DNA of 64,000 nucleotides from Lachnospiraceae bacterium (GCA_017550165.1 JAFZQH010000006.1:1-64000), one strand, 5' to 3'. Positions 42,590-52,174 are shown, counted from the stretch's first letter. A program made the numbers and translations. Notes: generated by a model not told the origin, from the sequence alone.

Positions 42590-45517
42590 CTACTCATTTC
42601 CTTCTTCCGGTACTTCTCCCTCCGGCGTCTCTTCCTCCAGAGGCTCATAAACGTAGGTGTTGGGTTCATCCTCATACTTCATGACAACAATATGATTGAA
42701 TGGGATATTGATCTTATACTTGTCAAAGAGCAGCTTGATCTCTCTTAAGATACCTCTCTTCGCCTGCATACGCATGTAAGAATAGGCAGAGAACTTAAGC
42801 CTCAGCATTACGGAAGAATCCTCAAAAGAAGCCACGCCTTCATATGTAGGCGCCTTAAGGAGCCCCGGTATCTTTTCCTTCAAAAGAGGAAGCTCTTTTT
42901 CAAGCATCTTTTCGACTTCCAGAATATCCGTCTCATAGGAAATGGGGAAGGTCACGATCTCCACAGCCTTCTCTCCGTAACGAACAATATCCTTTAAGGA
43001 TGAGTTGTTAAATATCTTAACATCGTTAAAGAAGGCCACCTTGGTAGAACGTATCCCGATCTCCTGAACAGTACCTCTCCAGGAACCAACAGTAATGAAA
43101 TCTCCGATCTTAAAGGTTCCTTCAAAAATAATGAATATTCCGGCGATTATATCATTTACCAGGTCTTTTGCGCCGAAACCTATCATAAGCGAGAGCACTC
43201 CGGCAGAAGCCCAAAGGGTCTTGGTATCCACTCCGAATTTGGCAAGGCCCAGATATAAGAACAAGAGGGCACAGCCGTATTTCAAGGCATTCCGCAAAAG
43301 GATCAGAATGGTTTCCTTCTTAAGGTCCGAGATCTTTGCGATATGATAAAGAATGGTATTGATAAGTTCCTTGAAAACGTAGATGGCGCAAAGCAGGAAC
43401 AGACAGTATGAAGCCGAGAAAAGATTCACGCCTTCATCCCAGTTACCAAGTAAAATGTATGATAATCCGTTTAAGTATTTCGAATTGAATCCGAAGTTAA
43501 TGAGTATAAACTCACCCAGAACCACCAGGATGGAGAATATGAGAAGCACCCGGTAAATGATCCTGCCGGTGCGCATCTCCGGTGTCTGTTCATCCTTCGG
43601 GATGGAACTTTGTTTCGTCCACCGGCTTTCAAAACCATACTTCTCCTGAACCTTGATAATGCCTTTGAGCCTGCTTAATATTCCCCGGCCCTCGTCATCT
43701 TCAAACTCAAACTCCGGCTGCAGATCTTCGGTTTCTTCATCGGCAGCCTCATTTGCGGCATCCTCTTCTGCCTTAACCTTAAGGATTCCCCTATATCTGA
43801 TAAGTGCCAGCAGAGAGATCAGAGCAACCGCGATCAGAGTACATAAGGCCAGCTTTAAGGCGACAAATAGGGCACTGTTATCACTTGTCCCCTTGACCAT
43901 AGGCATCAGATACACTTCCTCTGCTTCACTTATACCGCAATAGTAGGTCGTGCCCCTGATGATAAAGATCCCGTTAAACTCTCCGCGAACATCTTCTTCA
44001 CTGATCCCCAGCTCGGAAATATTGGTTCCCTTATAGATCAATCCCGTAGATTCAACAATCTGAAGGCTTTCTTTGTCAACGGCAAAGGCATAGTCCGGCA
44101 GACCGATCACCAGATTATCAAGCACGGTCTTAACATTAATGGGGTCTATAAGGCGGCTTCTAAGCGCCGGATCAATGGCGATCTGAACAAAACCGTCTGC
44201 CAGGTCATTTTCGTCTCTGAGACCGACTCCGATATACTGCATCTCCACCCCGTCGGCTTCGTCCTTCCGGACATCCTGTATCACGTAGTCCCTGCCGGCT
44301 AAAAGAGGCCGGAAGGCGTATGACTGATCCTCAGGGTTTTCGCTGATCGTAAAATGATCATAAGGAGAGTTGGTGACGGTTACTTTCCCCTCTTTATCAA
44401 ATACATAAATATACTTGATGCTCAGCTCCGCTGCATATTCAGCCAGATCCGCCCTGGTAACCTCATTTCTGCCCTTGGCCAAAATAAGCTTAGACACCAT
44501 CCGGCACTGCTCAAGATACTGATCATCCAGCCAGCTTGAGAGTTCTTCCCTGTATTCCTTGTATGTATCCAGGGTCCCCACAGCCGCCTGGGCATGCTCA
44601 TTCATTGTCGCTATGTCTCCCGTCATATCCTGCATGGTCTGGAAATACCACGTACTTGCAAACACCACAACTACGGCCAGAGCGCCGTATGAGAAGAGCT
44701 TAGTCCTGAACTTCTCGTTCTCCCCCAGGTTCCAGCCAAGGGAGAAGCCCACAAAGCGGCAGAATATCCATGCGATCACCAGGAATAAAAGGGTGGATAC
44801 CAGACATCTTAATATGACGAAAGAAAACATTTCCTCCAGCGTCACTCCGCAAATAATATAGGTATCCTTATAGGAGAATACCGATCCTAACATCCCCTGA
44901 TCCAGACTATCAAGGAGCACCTCTAATCCACGGCCCTTAGCAAAGAATGATTCCGGGAAGAAAAGGTGGAAATCACTTGCGATATCCTTTTCTTTGATCT
45001 TTCCGTTGATCTCCTCAATGTTGGGGATATCGTCGGTATTGATGGTCGCATCTGCCGGATATAGTCTCTCTCCTATATATTCCTCTTCGGGATGAGCAAG
45101 AATGGAAAAATCCTCTGCAGAGATAACAACAACATGGCCCTGCCTGCCCACCTTAAGGCCGGCAACCCTGTTCATCCAGGAAAGTGTATGATCGATAACT
45201 GTCTCCACGTTCTCATCGGTGCCTTGGGCCTCTTCCGTCAAAAGGTCGCCGTTATGCTCATAAAGTCTCTTGCGGCTTGTCTCGAGATTGGTGTTTACCT
45301 CCCTTAAGGCCTGCTCATTTTCCTCCAGCTGCGGAAGCACCTGTGAAACCTGGGTTATAGCTCTGATTATCTGTGGTTCCAGGTCTTCTTCGAGATCGTC
45401 TGTGTATAAAATGAATGACAGCACGCCGAATAAAGCTGTAGCTACAATAAGCAACAGGTACATGATGGCTTTGGTCAGTCTGATCTTTCTTTTTATTGCG
45501 GTGGAGTTATTGTTCAT
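42590..45517 (-). CDS. MscS-family channel with large sensor region
   Basis: A 975-residue membrane protein. The last 300 residues are the MscS module: the pore helix ASAGVLSLMIGFGAKDLVNDII and the beta domain (WRGTVQEIGIRSTKV, NNSSL). The first 600 residues hold a helix at about 15-35, an extracytoplasmic region of about 180 residues, more helices, a second extracytoplasmic region with YIYVFDKEGKVT (Cache-like) and an acidic linker (about 585-610). The ligand-sensing domain on a mechanosensitive channel is an unusual arrangement. It is followed downstream by the zeta-like lipoprotein gene at a short gap. Confidence 0.85.
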   Translation of the reverse strand: MNNNSTAIKRKIRLTKAIMYLLLIVATALFGVLSFILYTDDLEEDLEPQIIRAITQVSQVLPQLEENEQALREVNTNLETSRKRLYEHNGDLLTEEAQGTDENVETVIDHTLSWMNRVAGLKVGRQGHVVVISAEDFSILAHPEEEYIGERLYPADATINTDDIPNIEEINGKIKEKDIASDFHLFFPESFFAKGRGLEVLLDSLDQGMLGSVFSYKDTYIICGVTLEEMFSFVILRCLVSTLLFLVIAWIFCRFVGFSLGWNLGENEKFRTKLFSYGALAVVVVFASTWYFQTMQDMTGDIATMNEHAQAAVGTLDTYKEYREELSSWLDDQYLEQCRMVSKLILAKGRNEVTRADLAEYAAELSIKYIYVFDKEGKVTVTNSPYDHFTISENPEDQSYAFRPLLAGRDYVIQDVRKDEADGVEMQYIGVGLRDENDLADGFVQIAIDPALRSRLIDPINVKTVLDNLVIGLPDYAFAVDKESLQIVESTGLIYKGTNISELGISEEDVRGEFNGIFIIRGTTYYCGISEAEEVYLMPMVKGTSDNSALFVALKLALCTLIAVALISLLALIRYRGILKVKAEEDAANEAADEETEDLQPEFEFEDDEGRGILSRLKGIIKVQEKYGFESRWTKQSSIPKDEQTPEMRTGRIIYRVLLIFSILVVLGEFILINFGFNSKYLNGLSYILLGNWDEGVNLFSASYCLFLLCAIYVFKELINTILYHIAKISDLKKETILILLRNALKYGCALLFLYLGLAKFGVDTKTLWASAGVLSLMIGFGAKDLVNDIIAGIFIIFEGTFKIGDFITVGSWRGTVQEIGIRSTKVAFFNDVKIFNNSSLKDIVRYGEKAVEIVTFPISYETDILEVEKMLEKELPLLKEKIPGLLKAPTYEGVASFEDSSVMLRLKFSAYSYMRMQAKRGILREIKLLFDKYKINIPFNHIVVMKYEDEPNTYVYEPLEEETPEGEVPEEGNE

Positions 45518-45558
45518 TTGTTATCCTTACCTTATGTCTTGATCCCTTTTCGGTCCAC

Positions 45559-46758
45559 TTATTGAAACTGTGATAAAAACTGGTTAATAACATCCCAGAA
45601 CGAATAAATAGCCATAACGATACCCTGATAGATACTCTCTATGGCAACTATAAGGGCCAACACGATACCTCCCACCGGGATCAGTGCATCCGCTGCCTCA
45701 TTCTTGTGATTACGGGTATAAGAAAACAGTAGGATGATCGGGATAAGAATGATCATATAATAATGCTTTCCGAAGCCCCAGGCCCCCACAACCCTGCTGG
45801 TAAGGGGCAAAAGCTCATCGGTCATAGTGTATAAGGCCTCATCGGACAAGGCATCATTAAGACTCACCCCTGTAACCGAGATGGTAAGCGCTATAGTACC
45901 AACTACATACACGAAGAAATCTATTATTCCCGTGATCAGGATCACTACGGAGGTATATATTGAAAATCTCAAAGAATGAACATTTGTTTGGGTATACTCT
46001 TCGTATTCCTCGTCGGTCTTTTCTTTCTTTGCGAACTTGTGTTTCTCCCTCCAGATATGGATGGCCATAAGCACGAACATGATAAAGCTCATGAAGGGCT
46101 TAGTGGTCAGGAAGGGGTAGATAAAATAGGGCGGAATATCGTCACCCATGGCTATGACAACCCTTATTACCAGGGATCCTATTTCGTAACATACCGGGAT
46201 CAGGGCCATGGTGCGAAAAGCACGGATCTTCTTGCCCCGGAAATGATTCTCCGGAGTGTAATCCAGAAAGAACATGAAAAGGGTACACATAAACAAGTCG
46301 ATGAACAGGTTGAAGATCAGGGCTCCTGTTACCGAAAGCATATAAAGAATCTTATCTACTGCCTCATTTGCCACAACCTCGTCTCTTATCACCGCAATGC
46401 AGATCCCGTCTATGTAGTGCTCTTTTATCAGGATAAAAAGGGCAATGACAAGTACAGACAGGCCTCCGAACTTGATCAGCTGTTGTTTATAGGTTTTCTT
46501 GTTATCCAGAATGATCGCAAAGTTTGCGATTAGGAAGAGAGGCAGGGCAAGATTGCCCAACAAGCCCGAAACATTACCCAGGGCCAGCATCCAATCCGGC
46601 TGTCCTAAGTTTAACTTCTTACCCAAAGCCAAAACTGTCTCCAGAACCTTAAAAGAGATACATATCCAGCCCAGGACCATTAACCATCGATATGATAAAG
46701 GCCCCCGGTATTTTATATCATTGTCTAATCCTCTTTCGTATTTTGAGATTCGTGCCAT
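45559..46758 (-). CDS. polytopic membrane protein of unknown function
   Basis: A 399-residue protein with about nine transmembrane helices and a charged loop (HKFAKKEKTDEEYEEY) in the middle. I do not recognise the family. The start at 46758 follows GGGGGATAAG; a longer frame goes through the repeat region at 46881 and is not favoured. It is directly upstream of the sensor-MscS gene, 41 bases apart and co-oriented, so it may act with the channel. Confidence 0.7.
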   Translation of the reverse strand: MARISKYERGLDNDIKYRGPLSYRWLMVLGWICISFKVLETVLALGKKLNLGQPDWMLALGNVSGLLGNLALPLFLIANFAIILDNKKTYKQQLIKFGGLSVLVIALFILIKEHYIDGICIAVIRDEVVANEAVDKILYMLSVTGALIFNLFIDLFMCTLFMFFLDYTPENHFRGKKIRAFRTMALIPVCYEIGSLVIRVVIAMGDDIPPYFIYPFLTTKPFMSFIMFVLMAIHIWREKHKFAKKEKTDEEYEEYTQTNVHSLRFSIYTSVVILITGIIDFFVYVVGTIALTISVTGVSLNDALSDEALYTMTDELLPLTSRVVGAWGFGKHYYMIILIPIILLFSYTRNHKNEAADALIPVGGIVLALIVAIESIYQGIVMAIYSFWDVINQFLSQFQ

Positions 46759-46880
46759 GATCTTATCCCCCTTGAAATAATCTTTAGATGCACTCGTACG
46801 TAGGACTATTGTACCACTTTTTTCCCCCCCGTCAAGGAATTGACAGACAATTGCCGCTTTTATTCTCAATTGTAAGTATA

Positions 46881-46920
46881 AAAAATGACCCCTTGGGGAC
46901 GGGGTAATTGGGTCATTTTT
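46881..46920. repeat. hairpin element with GGGGACGGGG loop
   Basis: AAAAATGACCC (46881-46891) and GGGTCATTTTT (46910-46920) form a perfect 11-base stem around a loop containing GGGGACGGGG. It lies next to another element at 46927 and shares the GGGGACGG core with the TGAGAC family. Confidence 0.75.
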
Positions 46921-46926
46921 AGCAAT

Positions 46927-46995
46927 AAGACAGGGGACGGTTCTGTGTCTTCCCCTTGAAAATGATGGATAAGACACAGAACCGTCCCCTGTCTT
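46927..46995. repeat. AAGACAGGGGACGG palindromic element
   Basis: A perfect 25-base inverted repeat (46927-46951 and 46971-46995) around a 19-base loop. The sequence AAGACAGGGGACGGTTCTGTGTCTT is a variant of the TGAGAC family with GTTCTGTG in place of GTGCTTTTG. It stands between the unknown membrane protein and the UroD-like gene. Confidence 0.85.
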
Positions 46996-47007
46996 GTTGG
47001 TATTAAT

Positions 47008-48096
47008 CTATGAAGTGCAAGCTATCCGGGAATCTCTGTACATCTCCTCCGCGTAAACGCCCTCCATGTAAGGTGCGAAATAGCGGTTCATTATGGCAAC
47101 CTTGCCGGGCACGGTGCAGAACTTGTCTACAAATTCCTTAGCCTTCGCTCTCTTAACATCGTCGCTGTCATTTGCCTTATCATAAGGCTCGGGGCTTACA
47201 CCGATGATGATCTTGTCGCCGTAATTCTCAAAGAGCTTATAAGTATCATTGATGCTTGCCATGGGTCCCCAGATGTCCCATCCACCTGCAATGAAATTCT
47301 CTATCTGAAGCTCATTGCAGCCACAGCTGTGAAGCTCGGCGGTCTTGCCGAGGGAGTGGATATGATCCGTAACCTTCCTCATGTAGGGAACCAGCATCTC
47401 GCGTCCGATATCAACGGAGAAGAAAGGCGCTCTCTGGGTTCCCCAGTCATCATGGATCAGGAAACCGTCAATCTTGTAATACTGGCAGCATTTATCAACC
47501 AATTTAACATAGAGGTCGGAGAGCTTATCGAATAATTCCTTTAATGCATCCTGCTGGTCCTCATCGATGATAGCTACTGCCGCATCTTCGAATCCCATGA
47601 AGGAAATGAGCCTCTCGAACCCGAATCCGTTCAGGAACTGGAGGTTAACGAATTTATCGGTATTAAGCATTGCTTCATTCTGCTTTGCGGATCCTTCCCA
47701 ATCCCAGGAATCAATATCCGGCCATACGATCCGTTCCTTCCAGTCATTTGCATCATCGAAGAGTCTCTTGGTACCCGGTTTTTCCATGGAGCCTCCGGCA
47801 ACCGGCACATATACCCACTCAATGCCGAACATGTCCTTGCCGCCTCTTGCTTCCTCAGGGATCCTTTTTCCTCCGTCATTTGAAAAACCTCTGGCTGTAT
47901 TATCCGGAATGATAGACGGGAAGAAGCCCTCTACCTCGACACCTGTATTAAACCAAAGCGGTTTGCGGTCTAGAGCCATGCGTCTCCAGGCCTCCTTCAT
48001 GGTTACCGGAAACTTATATATCGGGACGGCTGCATCCCTAAAGGCCCTCGATACCTCTACTACTTCCATTTCTTTTTCGTCAAAAGCAATTCCCAT
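47008..48096 (-). CDS. uroporphyrinogen decarboxylase-family methyltransferase
   Basis: A 362-residue TIM-barrel protein of the UroD/MtaA group. The zinc-binding HSCGCN and the GEV-type front loop are seen, while the paired arginines of true uroporphyrinogen decarboxylase are not evident. Relatives MtaA/MtbA move methyl groups between corrinoid proteins and thiols or THF. No corrinoid-protein or MtaB-type gene is next to it. It could take part in demethylation linked to the folate cluster. The start follows AGGAGG. Confidence 0.8.
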   Translation of the reverse strand: MGIAFDEKEMEVVEVSRAFRDAAVPIYKFPVTMKEAWRRMALDRKPLWFNTGVEVEGFFPSIIPDNTARGFSNDGGKRIPEEARGGKDMFGIEWVYVPVAGGSMEKPGTKRLFDDANDWKERIVWPDIDSWDWEGSAKQNEAMLNTDKFVNLQFLNGFGFERLISFMGFEDAAVAIIDEDQQDALKELFDKLSDLYVKLVDKCCQYYKIDGFLIHDDWGTQRAPFFSVDIGREMLVPYMRKVTDHIHSLGKTAELHSCGCNELQIENFIAGGWDIWGPMASINDTYKLFENYGDKIIIGVSPEPYDKANDSDDVKRAKAKEFVDKFCTVPGKVAIMNRYFAPYMEGVYAEEMYRDSRIACTS

Positions 48097-48231
48097 ATAA
48101 AAAACCTCCTGTTAGTATAACAACCTTTACGAATACATTATACTTTCAGAAGGTTTCCATATCAAATACGCTTAGAGCGGAAAATGAAACAGCCCATTCC
48201 TACAAATAGCGGAAAATGCTATAAGGTGTCG

Positions 48232-49242
48232 CTATAATATCAGCATACCTGCCTTCTCCGCTTTCTCCAGCATCTCTTCCGGCCATACTGAGGCCTGAAC
48301 CTCACCGATATGAGCCTTGCGGAGAAGGAACATACAGATCCTGGACTGCCCTATCCCTCCGCCGATAGTATAAGGAAGCTCACAATTAAGGAGTGCTTTC
48401 TGGAAATCCAGCTCCGCACGTTCCTCACACCCGGCCTTCTTAAGCTGAGCGGCAAGCGCCTCTTCATCAACTCTTATTCCCATGCTGGAAAGCTCAAGGG
48501 CGATATCGAGAACAGGATAATATACTATGATATCTCCGTTTAATGCCCAGTCATCATAGTCGGGAGCACGGCCGTCGTGCTTCTCGCCGTTTGAGAGGAC
48601 ATCACCTATCTGGGAAATGAACACCGCTCCTTTCAGCTTGGCGATATTGTATTCCCGTTCCTTGGGATCGGCATCCGGGTACATATCAAGAAGTTCCTGG
48701 CTTGTAATGTAGAACAGTTCTGCAGGCAGAATGGGTTCCACGTAATTATATCTCTGGGCAACATTTATCTCTGCATTGCGCAGCGCCTCGTATACCAGGT
48801 CCGCATGGGCCTTAAGGGTGTGCATGTTTCGCTGCTGCTTGTTGATGATCCGCTCCCAGTCCCACTGGTCCACATACACTGAATGGAGATTATCAAGTTC
48901 TTCATCCCTTCGGATGGCGTTCATATCCGTGTATAAGCCTTCTCCGGAATGGAAGCCATAGCGCTTTAAGGCCAGCCGCTTCCACTTAGCCAGTGAATGG
49001 ATGATCTCCATCTTCTTTTCAGCCATGTCTTTTACGCCAAAGTCCACAGGGCGCTCGACACCGTTAAGATTATCATTTAATCCCGTATCCGGGTCTACAA
49101 AAAGCGGAGCCGAAACACGGGTAAGATTAAGCTGCTTGGCCAGTTCCCGTTCAAAAAAGTCCTTTACGGATTTGATGGCGATCTCCGTCTCCCGGATGTT
49201 CATGACCGGGGAGTATCCTTCAGGGTATATCTCAGTCTTCAT
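48232..49242 (-). CDS. asnA: aspartate-ammonia ligase
   Basis: A 336-residue class II synthetase-like enzyme making asparagine from aspartate and ammonia with ATP. Family marks are APLFVDPDTGLNDNLNG near the start, FHSGEGLYTDMNAIRRDE, VDQWDWE, and TIGGGIGQSRICM. Starts at 49242 and 49248 are possible; 49242 has the better distance to GGAAAGG. It is divergent from the EIIC-EAL gene, 150 bases apart. Confidence 0.95.
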   Translation of the reverse strand: MKTEIYPEGYSPVMNIRETEIAIKSVKDFFERELAKQLNLTRVSAPLFVDPDTGLNDNLNGVERPVDFGVKDMAEKKMEIIHSLAKWKRLALKRYGFHSGEGLYTDMNAIRRDEELDNLHSVYVDQWDWERIINKQQRNMHTLKAHADLVYEALRNAEINVAQRYNYVEPILPAELFYITSQELLDMYPDADPKEREYNIAKLKGAVFISQIGDVLSNGEKHDGRAPDYDDWALNGDIIVYYPVLDIALELSSMGIRVDEEALAAQLKKAGCEERAELDFQKALLNCELPYTIGGGIGQSRICMFLLRKAHIGEVQASVWPEEMLEKAEKAGMLIL

Positions 49243-49392
49243 ATACATGATCCTTTCCGTATATTGTCTCTTCACGAAAGGATAGCACATTTGTTTTTCA
49301 TGTTCAAGAAATAGTTTGGTATTGGGGTGGCAGAATTGACAGTAATGTGGTAGTATTATAATGTTTTTCATATATAAAAAGGAGTAAAAGCA

Positions 49393-51477
49393 ATGGGCAG
49401 ATTATCGGGGCTTGATCATATGATCCGAAAAATAGAGCAGTTGACGGCTATTCGCGCCATCAGGAGCGCTCTTGTTAATATTATACCCGTCCTCATAATT
49501 GGCGCGTTTGCCCTGATCCTTCAGACCCTGCCTCTTACTGCGTATCAGGACTGGCTTTTAACTCCTGTTGGGGGCATTTTTCTTCAGTTATTTGGGACTG
49601 TATATTATGCCACTTTCGGCGTTCTTTCCGTTTACATGACCATCTCCATTTCCAGGTCATACATAAGGCTGAAGGTTGACCGGGACACCAGCGTGTTCGG
49701 GGCAGTATGTTCGTCGCTGCTTTCCTTCTTTATTCTTTCAGGCGCATATCTGCCCGGATTCGGTGTAGACAGCCTGGGCCCCAAGTCCATGTTTCTTGCC
49801 ATAATCACAGGGTTGGGGGCGTCAGCGATATTTCGCCGGATCTATATCTTATATCGAAAAAGAAAACATGACATTTTCACAATGGGGGCAGACCAGGAGT
49901 TTAACAGGTCATTGTCTGTTTTCATTCCTCTGGCATTAACCACCACTGTTTTTGCGGTTTTTAATTATGCGATCATAAGCATCGCCCACGTTGATTCATT
50001 TCGCGCGGGGATCAATTCATTCTTTAACTGGATCTTTTCATTCGGAAGTGCAGGTTTCGGCAAAGGGTTCCTGTTTGTGCTGTTATCGTCTGTGCTGTGG
50101 ATGTTCGGTATCCACGGAAGTGATACCCTTGAGGGCGTAATGGAGACATATTTTGTCCCCGGGCTTGCCACTAACGCCCAGGCTGTAGCGGGAGGCAATG
50201 CTCCCACAGCGATCCTTACCAAAGAGTTCTTTGACTGTTTTGTCCTTATGGGAGGCTGCGGTGCCACCATTTGCCTGCTTATCGCAATACTGCTGTTTTC
50301 AAAGAACAAGCCTCGCAGGAATCTCGGATTTGCGGCGGCATTTCCCATGCTATTCAATATAAACGAGATGATGGTCTTCGGTCTTCCGGTCATTTTTAAT
50401 CCCATCATGCTCATTCCTTTTATCACAGTTCCGCTTGTATGCTATACTTTTGCGTACATCGCCATTTCGACGGGGATCGTACCGATGATAACATCTGCCG
50501 TTGCATGGACCACTCCTGTGATACTGGGGGGATTCCGGGCCACAGGCAGCATGGCAGGCAGCCTGCTTCAGATATTCAACATTATCATAGGTGTTGCGAT
50601 ATATTATCCCTTTGTGAAAATGCTTGACCGCCAGAGTGAGAGCCGGCTTCAGCGTGAGTATGACACGTTTATGGAGTATTTCCGCAGTAATGAGCGAGAA
50701 TTGGGCGTAATACATATAACAGAGCTGGGGAATTCTTTCGGTGAGTTTGCAAAAGAACTGTGCGCCGCCATTAAGGGCGATATGGAGCAGGGAATAAACA
50801 TCGGATACCAGCCTCAATATGACTATGACGGCAACTGTATCGGCGCTGAGGCGCTGCTTCGCTGGAAACATCCCATTCACGGGTTCTTATATCCCCCGCT
50901 GGTTATCAAACTGGCAGAGGAGGGCGGTTTTCTTCCGGAACTTGAGAAATCCGTTCTGCGGCACGTTCTGGAAGAGCGGAATGCTGTTTTGGAGAAGTAT
51001 GGCGAGGGGATCAAGCTTTCATTCAACGTAACGGGGACAACGGTTGTTCAGCCTGATTTCCTACAGTACTGCAGGATGCTTGACAAGCAATACAACCTAA
51101 GGGATATGAATATGTGCCTGGAAGTAACGGAACAGGCCACACTGTCATTTGATGATGATACGCTCGGTTCTTTGCGTATGCTTAAAGATATGGGATTTAT
51201 ACTGGCTATCGATGATTTCTCCATGGGCCAGACTTCTGTCCATTATTTAAAGGACAATCTTTTCGGAATGATCAAGCTGGACGGTTCTCTCGTTCAGGGA
51301 TTGTTTGTTCACAGCAACAGCCGCGAGATCATTTCTTCCATCGTGGGACTGGCCGGGACATTAAATCTTGTGGTACTGGCCGAGTATGTTGAGACAGAGC
51401 AGCAGCGGGAGGCCCTGCACGAGATAGGGTGCGACAATTACCAAGGTTATCTCTACTCACCGGCAGTGGTGCTGTAG
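49393..51477 (+). CDS. PTS EIIC-EAL fusion: c-di-GMP phosphodiesterase with sugar-permease sensor
   Basis: A 694-residue protein. Residues 1-415 form a cellobiose/lactose-type EIIC permease (LVNIIPVLIIGAFALIL start, and NEMMVFGLPVIFNPI with the EIIC sugar-site pattern). Residues 455-690 are an EAL phosphodiesterase: GAEALLRWKHP, FNVTG, LEVTEQ, AIDDFSMGQ, IKLDGSLV, AEYVET and QGYLYS, so metal and catalytic residues look intact. No HPr, EIIA or EIIB domain is attached. The permease most likely acts as a sugar receptor that switches c-di-GMP breakdown. Fusions of this kind occur in some Clostridia. Confidence 0.88.
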   Translation: MGRLSGLDHMIRKIEQLTAIRAIRSALVNIIPVLIIGAFALILQTLPLTAYQDWLLTPVGGIFLQLFGTVYYATFGVLSVYMTISISRSYIRLKVDRDTSVFGAVCSSLLSFFILSGAYLPGFGVDSLGPKSMFLAIITGLGASAIFRRIYILYRKRKHDIFTMGADQEFNRSLSVFIPLALTTTVFAVFNYAIISIAHVDSFRAGINSFFNWIFSFGSAGFGKGFLFVLLSSVLWMFGIHGSDTLEGVMETYFVPGLATNAQAVAGGNAPTAILTKEFFDCFVLMGGCGATICLLIAILLFSKNKPRRNLGFAAAFPMLFNINEMMVFGLPVIFNPIMLIPFITVPLVCYTFAYIAISTGIVPMITSAVAWTTPVILGGFRATGSMAGSLLQIFNIIIGVAIYYPFVKMLDRQSESRLQREYDTFMEYFRSNERELGVIHITELGNSFGEFAKELCAAIKGDMEQGINIGYQPQYDYDGNCIGAEALLRWKHPIHGFLYPPLVIKLAEEGGFLPELEKSVLRHVLEERNAVLEKYGEGIKLSFNVTGTTVVQPDFLQYCRMLDKQYNLRDMNMCLEVTEQATLSFDDDTLGSLRMLKDMGFILAIDDFSMGQTSVHYLKDNLFGMIKLDGSLVQGLFVHSNSREIISSIVGLAGTLNLVVLAEYVETEQQREALHEIGCDNYQGYLYSPAVVL

Positions 51478-51486
51478 ATTTTTGAA

Positions 51487-51526
51487 ACAGGGGGACGTGA
51501 GACAAAAGCTCCGTCCCCCTGTCTCA
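51487..51526. repeat. TGAGAC palindromic element, copy with ACAGGGGGACG arm
   Basis: TGAGAC...GTCTCA at 51498-51526 with AAAAGCTCCGTCCCC core. The preceding ACAGGGGGACG (51487-51497) is complementary to CGTCCCCCTGT inside it, so it can also fold as an 11-base stem. It follows the EAL gene stop by 10 bases. Confidence 0.82.
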
Positions 51527-51546
51527 TGTCAGGATTAAAAAGACCG

Positions 51547-51583
51547 TTGTACCGTGGCTAAATTTGATATATAATTTAGGTAC
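51547..51583 (+). promoter_or_regulatory. Phd/RelE promoter with overlapping palindrome
   Basis: TTGTAC at 51547-51552, 17 bases, TATAAT at 51570-51575. GTACC (51549) and GGTAC (51579-51583) flank TAAATT...AATTTA, giving a palindrome across the promoter, as expected for autorepression by an antitoxin or toxin-antitoxin complex. Confidence 0.75.
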
Positions 51584-51597
51584 GAGGAGGTGCTTGT

Positions 51598-51855
51598 ATG
51601 CAGATTGTTCCAATGAGAGATTTAAAGAATACCGTAGAGATAGAGAAGCGATGCGCAGAGACAAATGAACCCGTATTTGTTACGAAGAATGGATATGGAA
51701 GACTTGTGGTCATGGATATAGACTACTATGAGCGTATGATAAGAAAGATAGACGAAGCCGGATTGGTCAACCGCGGTATCGCAGAATATGAGCAGGGTAA
51801 GGTTGTGGACGGAAAGTCAGCGATAAAGAAACTGAGGGACAAGCATGGCATTTGA
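51598..51855 (+). CDS. Phd/YefM-family antitoxin
   Basis: An 85-residue protein with the Phd/YefM N-terminal DNA-binding fold (MRDLKNTVEI, NEPVFVTKNGYGRLVVM) and a charged helical tail that would wrap the toxin. It precedes and overlaps its toxin gene by 11 bases and follows an AGGAGG site. Confidence 0.9.
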   Translation: MQIVPMRDLKNTVEIEKRCAETNEPVFVTKNGYGRLVVMDIDYYERMIRKIDEAGLVNRGIAEYEQGKVVDGKSAIKKLRDKHGI

Positions 51856-52174
51856 GAAATACGGGTATGATCTGACAGAGATTGCAGAAACAGATATTGA
51901 TGCAATATTTGAGTACATTGTTTCCGAACTTTCAAATGAAAAAGCTGCCTCAGATTTTGCAGATGAATTTGAAGAAAAGATCGAAAAAATATGCAAGGCT
52001 CCTAAGACAGGAAGAATTGTTGAAAATGAGTACCTGAAGCGAGATGATGTCAGGAGGTTTCTTGTAGGGAACTATGTTGCTTATTATGTTATAGATGAAA
52101 ACAACCAGAGGATCGTAATCCTGAGGGTTGTATATGGAAAGCGAGACCAGAACCTGGTGCTTAAAGATATTTAG
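51845..52174 (+). CDS. RelE/ParE-family toxin
   Basis: A 109-residue toxin of the RelE/ParE fold, with the DLTEIAETDIDAIFEYI first helix, NYVAYYVIDENNQRIVILRVVYG closing strands and a basic RD tail. Members cut mRNA on the ribosome or poison gyrase. It overlaps the antitoxin and looks intact. Confidence 0.9.
   Translation: MAFEKYGYDLTEIAETDIDAIFEYIVSELSNEKAASDFADEFEEKIEKICKAPKTGRIVENEYLKRDDVRRFLVGNYVAYYVIDENNQRIVILRVVYGKRDQNLVLKDI

Noticed and set aside
46759-46977. N-terminal extension of the unknown membrane protein at 45559
   Set aside because: It would read through palindromic repeats and lacks a ribosome site; the start at 46758 has one.
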